A DNA stretch of 64,000 nt from the NCBI RefSeq assembly GCF_000334915.1, contig NZ_AMSF01000002.1:1-64000 (forward strand), read 5' to 3'. How positions within the stretch are numbered: position 1 is the stretch's first letter; every line of letters starts with the position of its first letter. Source of the DNA: Dyella ginsengisoli LA-4 (lineage in GTDB: Bacteria > Pseudomonadota > Gammaproteobacteria > Xanthomonadales > Rhodanobacteraceae). The notes beneath the pieces are model-generated. The model was not told the DNA's origin and made no database searches. It saw only the letters and a list, made by a program, of their open reading frames with translations. The translations under genes and the position numbers were made by a program. This document shows, piece by piece, positions 42,876 through 51,705 of the stretch.

Positions 42876-44816
42876 ATGAAGAAAGCCGTCCTGGCTTCGG
42901 CGATCGTTTCGCTCGTCTGCCTTGCTTCCGCCACCGCGTTCGCTGCGCCCCTGCCGGGCCAGGCATCGTCGAAGGTCACCCCGGACATGATCCAGACCGG
43001 ATCGGACATCCCGGCCAAGTGGGTGCAGCCGCAGGGCAACTTCGACTACGTCAAGCGCGAGGTGATGATCCCGATGCGCGACGGCGTGAAGCTGCACACG
43101 GTGATCATGATCCCGAAGGGTGCACACGACCTGCCGATGCTGCTCGAGCGCACGCCCTACGACGCCAGCGGCATGGCTTCCGGCAACAGTCCGCACATGG
43201 CCGACGCGGTCTGGTCGGGCGACAAGGACTGGGCCGACGGCAGCTACATCCTGGTGTGGCAGGACATCCGCGGCAAATACGGTTCGGAAGGCAAATACAT
43301 CATGACGCGCCCGCCGATGGGCCCGCTCAACCCGACCAAGACCGACGACACCACCGACGCCTGGGACACCATCGACTGGCTGGTGAAGAACATCAAGGAA
43401 TCCAACGGCAAGGTCGGCATGATCGGCTCGTCCTACGACGGCTGGACCGTGGCGATGGCCCTGCTCCACCCGCATCCGGCCCTGAAGGTCGCCGCACCGG
43501 AGAGCCCGATGATCGACGGCTGGATGGGTGACGACTGGTACCACTACGGCGCGCTGCGCCAGGTGAACCTGGACTACTTCACCGGCCAGATGACCAAGAA
43601 GGGCTCGGGCGAGAGCGTGCCGCGCGACAACTACGACGACTACACCAACTTCCTCGAGGCCGGCTCGCCCGGCGCCTGGGCCGACGCCCACGGCTTCAGG
43701 CAGTTGCCCTGGTGGAACCGCTTCGCCGCGCACCCGTCGTACGACGCGTTCTGGCAGCTGCAGGCGCTGGACAAGCTCCTGGTCCAGCATCCGTCCAACG
43801 TGCCGACCATGTGGCTGCAGGGCCTGTGGGACCAGGAGGACATCTACGGCGCCGTGCACGCGTGGGAAGCGCTGGAGAAGGCCGGTCACGGCGCCAACAA
43901 CCATCTGGTGATGGGCCCGTGGTGGCACAGCCAGATCAACCGTGCCGGCTGGAACCTCGGCCCGCTGAAGTGGCCGGGCGACACCACCGCGCAGTTCCGC
44001 CAGCAGGTGATCATCCCCTGGTTCAACCACTACCTGCGCGGCACGCCGATGGCCAAGCCGCTGCCCGAGGCGATGGTCTACAACGCGGTCGAGCAGCACT
44101 GGGACAGCTTCAACGACTGGAAGCCGGCCAGCGAGCAGAAGCTCACCCCGATCTACCTGCAGGGCAACTTCGGCCTGGGCTTCGAGCAGCCCTCGGGCGG
44201 CAGCGACAGCTATGTCTCCGACCCGGCCAAGCCGGTGCCCTACCTGCAGCGCCCGATCCCGGCGCAGAACGAGGACCGCTGGCGCACCTGGCTGGTGCAG
44301 GACCAGCGCTTCGTGGTCGACCGCCCCGACGTGCTGTCCTACACCACGCCGGTGCTCACGAAGACGGTGACCGTGCAGGGTGCGCCGATCGCCGACCTGT
44401 TCGCCAGGACCACCGGCACCGACGGCGACTTCGTGGTGAAGCTGATCGACGTCTACCCCGGCAGCGTGCCGACCGACCCGACCATGGGCGGCTACGAGCT
44501 GCCGGTGTCGATGGACATCTTCCGCGGCCGCTACCGCAAGAGCTTCTCCGATCCGTCGCCGATCCCCGCCAACGAGGTGCAGCAGTACAAGTTCCGGCTG
44601 CCGACGATCAACTACGAGTTCAAGCCGGGACACCGGATCATGGTGCAGATCCAGTCCACCCTGTTCCCGCTGTACGACCGCAACCCGCAGACATACGTGC
44701 CTAACATCCTGTTCGCCAAACCCGCCGACTACAGGAAGGCCACGATCACCATCGAGCACGGCGCCGATGGCAAGAGCGCGGTGCTGTTGCCGGTGGTGGC
44801 AACCACCCCTCGCTGA
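42876..44816 (+). CDS. Exported CocE/NonD hydrolase (alpha-amino acid ester hydrolase-like)
   Basis: The 646-residue protein has a signal peptide (VLASAIVSLVCLASATAFA). An alpha/beta-hydrolase core follows, with the S15/CocE nucleophile elbow GMIGSSYDGW near residue 190 and the oxyanion-type VWQDIRGKYGSEGKY. The helical cap contains acidic residues (DDWYHYGALR). The C-terminal jelly-roll (GAPIADLFARTTGTDGDF to FKPGHRIMVQIQSTLFP) is the X-Pro dipeptidyl-peptidase-like lectin fold. Xanthomonad relatives hydrolyse alpha-amino acid esters and beta-lactam antibiotics. ATG 42876 is chosen over GTG 42846 to give a clean signal peptide. Confidence 0.92.
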   Translation: MKKAVLASAIVSLVCLASATAFAAPLPGQASSKVTPDMIQTGSDIPAKWVQPQGNFDYVKREVMIPMRDGVKLHTVIMIPKGAHDLPMLLERTPYDASGMASGNSPHMADAVWSGDKDWADGSYILVWQDIRGKYGSEGKYIMTRPPMGPLNPTKTDDTTDAWDTIDWLVKNIKESNGKVGMIGSSYDGWTVAMALLHPHPALKVAAPESPMIDGWMGDDWYHYGALRQVNLDYFTGQMTKKGSGESVPRDNYDDYTNFLEAGSPGAWADAHGFRQLPWWNRFAAHPSYDAFWQLQALDKLLVQHPSNVPTMWLQGLWDQEDIYGAVHAWEALEKAGHGANNHLVMGPWWHSQINRAGWNLGPLKWPGDTTAQFRQQVIIPWFNHYLRGTPMAKPLPEAMVYNAVEQHWDSFNDWKPASEQKLTPIYLQGNFGLGFEQPSGGSDSYVSDPAKPVPYLQRPIPAQNEDRWRTWLVQDQRFVVDRPDVLSYTTPVLTKTVTVQGAPIADLFARTTGTDGDFVVKLIDVYPGSVPTDPTMGGYELPVSMDIFRGRYRKSFSDPSPIPANEVQQYKFRLPTINYEFKPGHRIMVQIQSTLFPLYDRNPQTYVPNILFAKPADYRKATITIEHGADGKSAVLLPVVATTPR

Positions 44817-45122
44817 TTCGGCGTCCGGCCATCGGCGGGCATCCATGGGCCGGCCCGGTTCGCGAAGCATCGCGGGCCGGGCCTTTCCCGCAGGCGGGCC
44901 GTTGGCGGGCATGCTCGCTACGGCGATGCGCCACACGCCACCGGGGTGGCAGATGGATCCACCCGTCCAGGACAGATCGGTACACCGGCGCGCAGCATCC
45001 GCCAGGCCTGAACTGATCCATGGCCCCGGCCGCGTGCATTGCATGCGGGCGTTGTCGATTCCTCGCCCTGTCGTTCGTCAAAGAGGTATGCGCATCTTCC
45101 GAACGTCCCAGGAGTGACCCGA
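44817..45122. other. Intergenic region after the CocE-type gene, 306 bases
   Basis: The left part carries the terminator at 44852-44886. The rest, up to the RibD-like gene, shows no gene or clear promoter. Confidence 0.5.
44852..44886 (+). terminator. Long-stem terminator of the CocE-type gene
   Basis: A 14-base arm GGCCCGGTTCGCGA (44852-44865) pairs with TCGCGGGCCGGGCC (44870-44883) through two G-U wobbles, with loop AGCA, and is followed by TTTCCC. Confidence 0.65.
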
Positions 45123-45734
45123 ATGAGAAAGCTCATCGTCCCCGCCTTCGTCACCCTCGACGGCGTCATCCAGTCGCCCGGCAGCCCTGACGAGGACACC
45201 GCCGACGGCTTCACCCATGGCGGTTGGTTCTGGCCGTATGCCGACGAGGCCACCGATGCGATGGAGGCGCTGTTCCAGCATCCGTTCGAGCTGCTGCTCG
45301 GGCGACGCACCTACGACGGCTTCGCCAGCTTCTGGCCCGAGGTCGCCGCGGACTCCCCGCTGCGCGGCACGGCGGACCTGTTCAACGCCGCCACCAAACA
45401 TGTCGCCACGCACCGTCCCGACGTACTGCCGTGGGACCACAGCCAGGCCCTCGGGCCCGACGTCATCGCGGCCGTGCGCGCGCTCAAGCAGAGCGATGGC
45501 CCTACCCTGCTCACCCAGGGAAGCAGCGAGCTGGTGAAGCAGTTGCTGGCCGCCGACCTGGTCGACGAGCTGATCCTGATCGTCGTGCCGATCCTGCTCG
45601 GCACGGGCAAGCGACTGTTCGACGATCGCGCGCTGCCGACGGCGTTCCGGCTGGCGTCGTCGACGACCTCGAGCAAGGGGAACGTGGCGAGCCATTACGT
45701 CCGCGAGGGCGAGTTGCGGGTCGCTCCGATGTGA
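45123..45734 (+). CDS. Dihydrofolate reductase-like (RibD C-terminal) protein
   Basis: This 203-residue protein has a DHFR/RibD_C fold: RKLIVPAFVTLDGVIQSPG at the N-terminus (strand A and loop), ELLLGRRTYDGFASFWPEV, TLLTQGSSELVKQLLAADLVDEL and VPILLGTGKRLFDD. It is the stand-alone form common in bacteria, of unknown substrate, and is probably an NADPH-dependent reductase. GTCCCAGGAGTGACCCGA upstream includes an AGGAG ribosome site. Confidence 0.9.
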   Translation: MRKLIVPAFVTLDGVIQSPGSPDEDTADGFTHGGWFWPYADEATDAMEALFQHPFELLLGRRTYDGFASFWPEVAADSPLRGTADLFNAATKHVATHRPDVLPWDHSQALGPDVIAAVRALKQSDGPTLLTQGSSELVKQLLAADLVDELILIVVPILLGTGKRLFDDRALPTAFRLASSTTSSKGNVASHYVREGELRVAPM

Positions 45735-45888
45735 GTCCGGCCGCCCGTGGGCGCGGCCCGGCCCGGTCGCGGGCGGCCACCCGCCCCTTTCCCGGAGGCA
45801 CCGGACTGATGCACAGTCAGCCGCCGAGCCGATCGCCGCGAACCGCGCCGCGCCAGGCAACCTCCACTTTCGCCCGGGCGCACGCCAG

Positions 45889-47301
45889 TTGAGAGTCTCC
45901 ATCGCGGTCCGTCTCTTCCTCATGGTGTCGCTGTCGATGCTGGCGGTCGCGGCAGCCGGCCTCGGCCTGATCCGCTGGAGGCTGGCCGACGGCACGCCTC
46001 CCGACCGCACGATGGCGACGGATGAGTCGCATCTCGTCGACACCCTGCGCGATGACCTCGCCTCCCGCTATCGCGCACGCGACGGCTGGGGATTCCTGCC
46101 GGCCGACGCCGGCGAGCGGTCGCGCTGGCTGCTCGGACGGGCATCCGTTCTGGCATCCACGACCGCGACATCGGACGCCGGTGCCCCTGCATCGCCGACC
46201 CTGGGATTCCGCCTGGTGCTGTCCGATGCGCAGGGCCACGTACTCGCCGGCCGCATACCGTCCCGCGTACTGGTGGCGCTGGCATCGATCGACCGCGCAC
46301 GCACGCCGGTCATGGTCGATGGCCGCACCGTGGGCTACCTCACGGTCGCCGTGCCGCACGACGCCCGCGACGCACTGGTGGTCGCCTTCCTGATCCAGCA
46401 GCAGCGCCCGCTCGCCCTGCTCGCACTGATCGCCGCCGGCCTCGGTGCGCTCGCGGCGGCGATCGTCGCGACGGGCTTCCGGCGACCGATCGACGCGCTG
46501 GTGCGCGGCGCACGCCGCCTCGGCAGCGGTCGCTACGACACACGCGTCGTCGCACGACACCGTGACGAGCTGGGTGAGCTCGCGGACACCTTCAACCAGC
46601 TCGCCGAGAAGCTGGCCATCACCGAGCAGGAGCGCAGACAGTGGGTCGCCGACACCTCGCACGAGCTGCGCACGCCGCTGGCGGTGTTGCGCGCGCAGAT
46701 CGAGGCGCTGCAGGACGGCATCCGCCCACTCGACCGCGAGAGCCTGACGCTGCTCCGGGCGCAGACCGGCACACTTGCCCGGCTGGTGGACGATCTCCAC
46801 GCACTGGCCGCCGCCGACCTCGGCGAACGCGCTTATGACAGGTACCCGCTGGACCTGCGCGAACTCGTCGTGCCGGTCTGGCAGGGGTTCGCCGGGCGCT
46901 TCGCCGACCGCCAGCTCAGCACGGCCATGACCGGCTTCGACTCCCCGATGGTGGTGCTGGCCGATGCCGAACGCCTGCGGCAACTGATCGCCAACCTGCT
47001 GGAAAACGCGCGCCGCCATACCGACGCCGGTGGACAGGTGCGGCTGAGCGGCGAAGGCGGCCGCGACGCGCTGAGGATCGTGGTCGAAGACAGCGCGCCG
47101 GGCGTACCCGGGCCGTTGCTCGGACGCCTGGGAGAACGCTTCTTCCGCGTGGACCCGTCGCGCAGCCGTGCCGCGGGCGGTGCCGGGCTCGGGCTGGCGC
47201 TCAGCCGCGGGATCGCCGAAGCGCACGGCGGCAGCCTCACGTTCGCGCCTTCGCCGCTCGGCGGGCTGCGCGTGGTGCTGACCCTGCCCGGAGTCCGGTG
47301 A
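45889..47301 (+). CDS. BaeS-like sensor histidine kinase
   Basis: The 470-residue inner-membrane kinase starts with TTG at 45889. TM1 is about 8-28, a periplasmic region spans about 30-160, and TM2 (PLALLALIAAGLGALAAAIVA) is followed by HAMP (RRPIDALVRGARRLGSGRYD). The HisKA box DTSHELRTPLAVLRAQIEAL holds the phosphorylated His, and the ATPase has NLLENARRHT and GLGLALSRGIAEAHGG. BaeS-type kinases respond to envelope stress. The response regulator GTG follows the TGA without a gap, so translation is coupled. Confidence 0.9.
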   Translation: MRVSIAVRLFLMVSLSMLAVAAAGLGLIRWRLADGTPPDRTMATDESHLVDTLRDDLASRYRARDGWGFLPADAGERSRWLLGRASVLASTTATSDAGAPASPTLGFRLVLSDAQGHVLAGRIPSRVLVALASIDRARTPVMVDGRTVGYLTVAVPHDARDALVVAFLIQQQRPLALLALIAAGLGALAAAIVATGFRRPIDALVRGARRLGSGRYDTRVVARHRDELGELADTFNQLAEKLAITEQERRQWVADTSHELRTPLAVLRAQIEALQDGIRPLDRESLTLLRAQTGTLARLVDDLHALAAADLGERAYDRYPLDLRELVVPVWQGFAGRFADRQLSTAMTGFDSPMVVLADAERLRQLIANLLENARRHTDAGGQVRLSGEGGRDALRIVVEDSAPGVPGPLLGRLGERFFRVDPSRSRAAGGAGLGLALSRGIAEAHGGSLTFAPSPLGGLRVVLTLPGVR

Positions 47302-47967
47302 GTGGACGCCGCGGTGCTCATCGTCGAAGACGAGACCGAGCTGGCCCGCATCGTGGGCGACTACGTGCGTGCGGCAGGCTTTCGCGCCGACGTGGTCGAG
47401 GATGGTCACGACGCGCTCGTGCGCCTGCGCGAGGCACGCTACGACCTGGTCGTGCTGGACCTGATGCTGCCCGGGCTCGATGGCCTGTCGCTGTGCCGCG
47501 AAGTGCGCCGGCAATCGGATGTGCCGATCATCATGACCACCGCCAGAGTGGAGGAGATCGATCGCGTACTGGGACTGGACTCCGGTGCCGACGATTACCT
47601 GTGCAAGCCCTACAGCCCGCGTGAGCTGATGGCGCGAATCAACGCGCAGTTGCGGCGCTACCGCGGAGGGCTTGGCCCGGTGCCGACGATCGAGGTGGAC
47701 GAGGCGAGCCGCACGGCTCGCCTGCGCGGCCAGCCGCTCGACCTCACGCCGACCGAATACGACCTGTTCGCGCTGATGGCACGTCGCCCGGGCGTGGTGT
47801 TCTCCCGCGCGCAGCTGCTCGATGCCGTGCGCCGCGACACGCTGGAGGTCACCGATCGCGCGGTCGACAGCCACATCAAGAATCTGCGCCGGAAACTGGC
47901 GGCGCAACCCGGCGGCGCCGAGATCGTGCAGTCGGTCTACGGCGTGGGTTACCGGGTGGAGACCTGA
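47302..47967 (+). CDS. BaeR-like OmpR-family response regulator
   Basis: The 221-residue regulator begins with GTG. The receiver has VLIVEDETELARIV (acidic pair), the phospho-acceptor Asp in LVVLDLMLPGLDG and Lys in YLCKPYSPREL. The winged helix covers LDLTPTEYDLFALMARRPGVVFSRAQLL to VYGVGYRVE. It is partner of the kinase directly upstream. The downstream S41 peptidase gene, 76 bases away on the same strand, is a possible target or operon member. Confidence 0.93.
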   Translation: MDAAVLIVEDETELARIVGDYVRAAGFRADVVEDGHDALVRLREARYDLVVLDLMLPGLDGLSLCREVRRQSDVPIIMTTARVEEIDRVLGLDSGADDYLCKPYSPRELMARINAQLRRYRGGLGPVPTIEVDEASRTARLRGQPLDLTPTEYDLFALMARRPGVVFSRAQLLDAVRRDTLEVTDRAVDSHIKNLRRKLAAQPGGAEIVQSVYGVGYRVET

Positions 47968-48043
47968 GCGTCCTCCATCGTTTCTCCACGATCCGGCCGC
48001 AGCCTCCGATGCGTCGAATCCCGACGCATTCCGGAGCACCTGC

Positions 48044-49111
48044 ATGACCCCGAAGCATTCCCTCGCCGTCGCGCTGATCGTCGCCGGACTGGCCTGCGGC
48101 CGCAGCCTGGCACAGTCCGCCCCGCCGACGCCGCCGCATCCCCTCGACGCGGCGACCCGCGCCGAAGTCGCGATCGCGATCAAGGCCAACCTCGACCGGG
48201 CCTACGTGTTTCCCGACAAGGCAAAGGTGATGGACGCGGCCCTGGACGCCAGCCTCGCCCGCGGCGACTTCGCGGCGATCACCGATGGCGACGCCTTCGC
48301 CAAGGCCCTCACCGACCTGCTTCGTCGCACCAGCCATGACGGGCACCTGATGGTGCGCTACTTCCCCCAGGCCGTGCCGGCCGGGCACGGCGACCGGGCC
48401 GACCAGGCCCGCGAGGCCGCGGCCGAGCTGACCCAGGAACGTCGCTTCAACTTCGGGCTCTCCACCATCCAGCGTCTGAAGGGCAACATCGGCTACATCG
48501 ACCTGCACGAATTCGGCCGCCCGCAAGGTGCCACGCCACGCATCGCCGCCACGATGAACCTGCTGGCGGGTACCGATGCGCTGATCGTCGACCTGCGCCA
48601 CTGCGGCGGCGGCGATCCGGACACGGTGATGGCGTTCGCCAGCTACCTGTACGACAAGCCGACCCACCTCAACGACATCTACTGGCGCGACGAGAACCGC
48701 ACCGAGCGCCGCTGGACCCGGGCGAAGGTGCCCGGCACCCGCTACGGCGAGACACGCAAGGTCTACCTGCTGACCAGCCCGGACACCTTCTCCGGCTGCG
48801 AGGACTTCGCCTACGCGCTGAAGAACAACCACCGCGCCACCGTGATCGGCCAGGCCACCGGCGGCGGTGCCCACGCCGGCAGCCCGCACCGGCTGACCGC
48901 GCACTTCATGATGTTCGTGCCCTCCGGACGGCCGATCAATCCGGTGACCCATGCCGACTGGGAGGGCACGGGGGTCGCCCCCGACGTGCAGGTACCAGCG
49001 GACAAGGCGATGGACGTCGCCCAGCTCGCCGCCCTGAAGGCACTCGTCGCGAACGAACACGATCCGCGGTGGAAGGCCAAGCTCGAACAGCGCGTGGCCG
49101 AGCTCCACTGA
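48044..49111 (+). CDS. Exported S41-family peptidase-like protein
   Basis: The 355-residue protein has a signal peptide (SLAVALIVAGLACGRSLAQ). The N-terminal helical domain (AIKANLDRAYVFPDKAKVMDAAL) is the IRBP/tricorn-like S41 N domain. The core has NIGYIDLHEFGRP, ALIVDLRHCGGGDPDTV and the nucleophile region LTSPDTFSGCEDFAYAL, with the catalytic Ser in TFSG. The C-terminal GTGVAPDVQVPADKAMDVA is also typical. It lacks the PDZ domain of CtpA, so it belongs to the interphotoreceptor-retinoid-binding-like branch. It follows the two-component genes. Confidence 0.88.
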   Translation: MTPKHSLAVALIVAGLACGRSLAQSAPPTPPHPLDAATRAEVAIAIKANLDRAYVFPDKAKVMDAALDASLARGDFAAITDGDAFAKALTDLLRRTSHDGHLMVRYFPQAVPAGHGDRADQAREAAAELTQERRFNFGLSTIQRLKGNIGYIDLHEFGRPQGATPRIAATMNLLAGTDALIVDLRHCGGGDPDTVMAFASYLYDKPTHLNDIYWRDENRTERRWTRAKVPGTRYGETRKVYLLTSPDTFSGCEDFAYALKNNHRATVIGQATGGGAHAGSPHRLTAHFMMFVPSGRPINPVTHADWEGTGVAPDVQVPADKAMDVAQLAALKALVANEHDPRWKAKLEQRVAELH

Positions 49112-49242
49112 CCGGGGCAGATGCGCCCGGGGCTCCACCCCACGGTGCGGGCCCCGGGCTCCCGGAAGATGGGCGAGCACGCTTGAGAAAGCGCACTTCG
49201 CCCTGATGCTTCGGAACGCCAAGACTCCTCCTGCGTGGGGCC

Positions 49243-49998
49243 ATGTTCCGAAAGCTCAGAAACTGGCGCGTGCGCCGCATCGTCGCCAGGCACCCCATTC
49301 CCGACCCCCTGTGGCAGGCTGCGCTGGCACGATGTGCCCCGGCCCGCCGGCTGGGTGCGTCGGACCAGGCCAACCTGCGCGTGCTGGCCACGCTGTTCCT
49401 GCGCGAGAAGTCGATCGAGCCGGTGCAGGGACTGGAGCTGGACGACGCCGACCGCGTGCTGCTCGCCGCCCACGCCTGCGTGCCCATCCTCAAGCTGGGC
49501 ATCGACTGGTTCGAGGGCTGGCACAGCGTCATCGTCTACCCGGATGCGTTCGTCCCCCACCGCACGCAGGTCGACGAGGCCGGCGTGGTGCACCGGACCA
49601 GCACCCCGATGGCCGGCGAGGCCTGGGGCCGAGGACCGGTGATCCTGTCCTGGGCGGACGTGCTCCGTGCCGGCCACCGACCGGGACACAACGTGGTCAT
49701 CCACGAGATGGCGCACAAGCTCGACCTGCAGAACGGCGCCGCCAACGGCTTTCCGCCGCTGCACCGGCGCATGGACCCGCGCCGGTGGACGCAGGTGTTC
49801 TCCGACGCCTGGGCGCACCTGCGCCGGGAGCACCACCAGGGCGTCCCCATCCCGATCGACCCGTACGGCCTGGAGAACCCCGCCGAATTCTTCGCCGTGG
49901 CCAGCGAGCAGTTCTTCGAGGCACCCGCGACGTTGCGCGAGCATCTGCCGGAGGTGTACCGGCAACTGGAGCTGTTCTACCGACAGCACCCGTACTGA
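49243..49998 (+). CDS. mtfA: MtfA-like zinc metallopeptidase (M90)
   Basis: This 251-residue cytoplasmic protein has the M90 signature IHEMAHKLDLQNGAANGFP (H-E-x-x-H near residue 150) and a downstream glutamate in FFAVASEQFFEAP. The N-terminal half holds ILKLGIDWFEGWHSVIVYPDAF. In E. coli, MtfA has aminopeptidase activity and binds the repressor Mlc to relieve repression of glucose transport genes. Whether an Mlc partner exists here is not visible. ATG 49243 begins MFRKLRNW. Confidence 0.87.
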   Translation: MFRKLRNWRVRRIVARHPIPDPLWQAALARCAPARRLGASDQANLRVLATLFLREKSIEPVQGLELDDADRVLLAAHACVPILKLGIDWFEGWHSVIVYPDAFVPHRTQVDEAGVVHRTSTPMAGEAWGRGPVILSWADVLRAGHRPGHNVVIHEMAHKLDLQNGAANGFPPLHRRMDPRRWTQVFSDAWAHLRREHHQGVPIPIDPYGLENPAEFFAVASEQFFEAPATLREHLPEVYRQLELFYRQHPY

Positions 49999-50222
49999 GC
50001 CGTCCTCGCCACCGCATCCGGAAGCGCAATGCTGGTCGCCGCGGTGCCGGGCCAAGCCGGGGTGACCGGCGTCGTGGCAGGCATCGGCACATCAGACCGT
50101 TCGCGCCGATTGAAACTCGCAAAAGGCTGTGCCTCAATGCCCACGCCGGGCCGGGATGACGCCCGCGCCCCCTGCCCGAAGGGACATTCCGGCGTCCTTG
50201 CTACCGATGCGTGAGGTCGTCC

Positions 50223-50924
50223 ATGCGAAAGGAAGCCGCTGACCGCCCCTTCTTCGTGATCGCCGCCAGCCTGTTCGTGCTGCTGGTGTTTCTTGCGTTT
50301 GCGCAGCGCTACTACCTGGGATGGCTGTTCCGGAGTCCGCACCTGTCGCTGTTCCTGCAGGTGCATGGCGCCATCATGAGTGGCTGGGTGCTGATGTTCA
50401 TCATGCAGACCGGGCTGGTGGAGACCGGTCACATGCGGATGCATCGGAAGCTCGGCACCGTGGGAGCCGGCTGGGCCGTGCTGGTGGTGACGATCGGCAC
50501 CATGGCGACGCTGCACGCGTCGATCCGGGAGGTGCGCGCGCACACCGATATCGCACCCTTGCAGGTCACCATCACCGGGCTGGAGCTGGTGGAGATGCTG
50601 CTCTTCGCCGGGTTCGTCACCAGCGCCGTCTGGCTGCGGCGCCGCGGCGATTACCACAAGCGACTGATGCTGCTCACCCTGGTGTGCATGCTGCCTTCGG
50701 TGCTTCCGCGCCTTCCGCTGGGACTGTTCCAGAGCCTGCTCTCGATCCTGCTGGCGGTCTACGGCGCACTGGTGCTGTGCGTGGGTATCGACACGCTTCG
50801 GCATCGCCGGCTGCATCCGGCATTCGCCATCGGTGGAGCGATCTTCGTGCTGGTCATGCAGGCGGCTTTCTTCGCGATGCAGACGCCAGCCTGGCGCGAC
50901 TTCCTCACCCGGCTACTGGGTTGA
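50223..50924 (+). CDS. Hypothetical membrane protein with conserved histidines
   Basis: The 233-residue protein has about six membrane helices (FFVIAASLFVLLVFLAFA, AIMSGWVLMFIMQTGLV, VGAGWAVLVVTIGTMATL, MLLFAGFVTSAVWL, LPLGLFQSLLSILLAVYGALVLCVG, FAIGGAIFVLVMQAAFFA). Histidines sit at helix ends (SPHLSLFLQVHGAIMS, TGHMRMHRKLG, DYHKRLMLLT), a layout seen in haem- or quinone-binding membrane proteins. No family name is certain. The in-frame GTG at 50211 would add four residues. The 224 bases upstream hold no gene. Confidence 0.75.
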   Translation: MRKEAADRPFFVIAASLFVLLVFLAFAQRYYLGWLFRSPHLSLFLQVHGAIMSGWVLMFIMQTGLVETGHMRMHRKLGTVGAGWAVLVVTIGTMATLHASIREVRAHTDIAPLQVTITGLELVEMLLFAGFVTSAVWLRRRGDYHKRLMLLTLVCMLPSVLPRLPLGLFQSLLSILLAVYGALVLCVGIDTLRHRRLHPAFAIGGAIFVLVMQAAFFAMQTPAWRDFLTRLLG

Positions 50925-51027
50925 TCCATTCGTCGGTACGACTCCGGTCTGTCACGCATGGGGCGTTCAGGGGACAATCGGCACCGGAGACGCCTCGCGC
51001 CTCTTTTCCCAGCCTTCGGAATGCTCC

Positions 51028-51621
51028 ATGCGAACCTTCGTCCTGCGCGCACGCGCCGCGCCCACCGACAGCCACAAGCTGCTGGCCGCCATCGGCCAGG
51101 AGGCGCATCCGGAGATCCTTGCGCACACGCTGATGAACGCGATCTTCGTGGCGCAGTCGCACCGCGCGGACGTGGTCGTCTACCTGGTGCTGGAGAGCAC
51201 GCCGGACTACTCGCGCACGATCCGTGTCGAGGCCAACGCGCTCACCGACATCGGCGGCTTCGACGAGCGCCGGCTGCTGGCCGTGGTGGCGAAGGCGCTG
51301 GACGCCTCCATCGGCATGGGCAAGGAGGAATCGCGCCCGGTCGCACCCGGCATCACCGTGCGCACGGTGAGCTTCGAGCGGCTGGTGCAGGAGCTGGCCG
51401 AGGACCACCCGCTGTTCGTGATGGACCGCAAGGGCGCGCCGATCCGCGAGCAGGCCTTCGACGGCAGCCCCTGCTTCCTGCTCACCGACCACATCCCGAT
51501 GCCGAAGAAGACCTTCCACAGCCTGGAACGGCTGGGCGCGAAGAAGATCACCCTCGGCCCGACCATGCTGTTCGCCTCGCAGTGCGTCGTGCTGATCCAT
51601 CACGAGCTGGATGGGCGCTGA
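51028..51621 (+). CDS. TrmY-like SPOUT methyltransferase (putative pseudouridine methylase)
   Basis: The 197-residue protein starts MRTFVLRARAAPTD, the TrmY N-terminus. It continues with LAHTLMNAIFVAQSHRADVVVYLVLE and ends in the SPOUT-knot stretch LERLGAKKITLGPTMLFASQCVVLIHHELD. Archaeal TrmY makes N1-methylpseudouridine at tRNA position 54; bacterial homologues are annotated only as putative pseudouridine methyltransferases. It has no evident operon partner; the membrane protein upstream ends 103 bases before. Confidence 0.82.
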   Translation: MRTFVLRARAAPTDSHKLLAAIGQEAHPEILAHTLMNAIFVAQSHRADVVVYLVLESTPDYSRTIRVEANALTDIGGFDERRLLAVVAKALDASIGMGKEESRPVAPGITVRTVSFERLVQELAEDHPLFVMDRKGAPIREQAFDGSPCFLLTDHIPMPKKTFHSLERLGAKKITLGPTMLFASQCVVLIHHELDGR

Positions 51622-51705
51622 TTCCCTCGAGACGGCCGCCCCAGCGGAGATAACGACAACAGCGGCGACGGTCGCGCGCCGACCATGTGCTTCCCTGGCT
51701 ACCCG

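Noticed and set aside
42810-45044. A 744-codon frame antisense to the CocE-type hydrolase
   Set aside because: The plus strand carries a complete signal peptide, catalytic elbow and jelly roll. The antisense frame has no recognisable domain.
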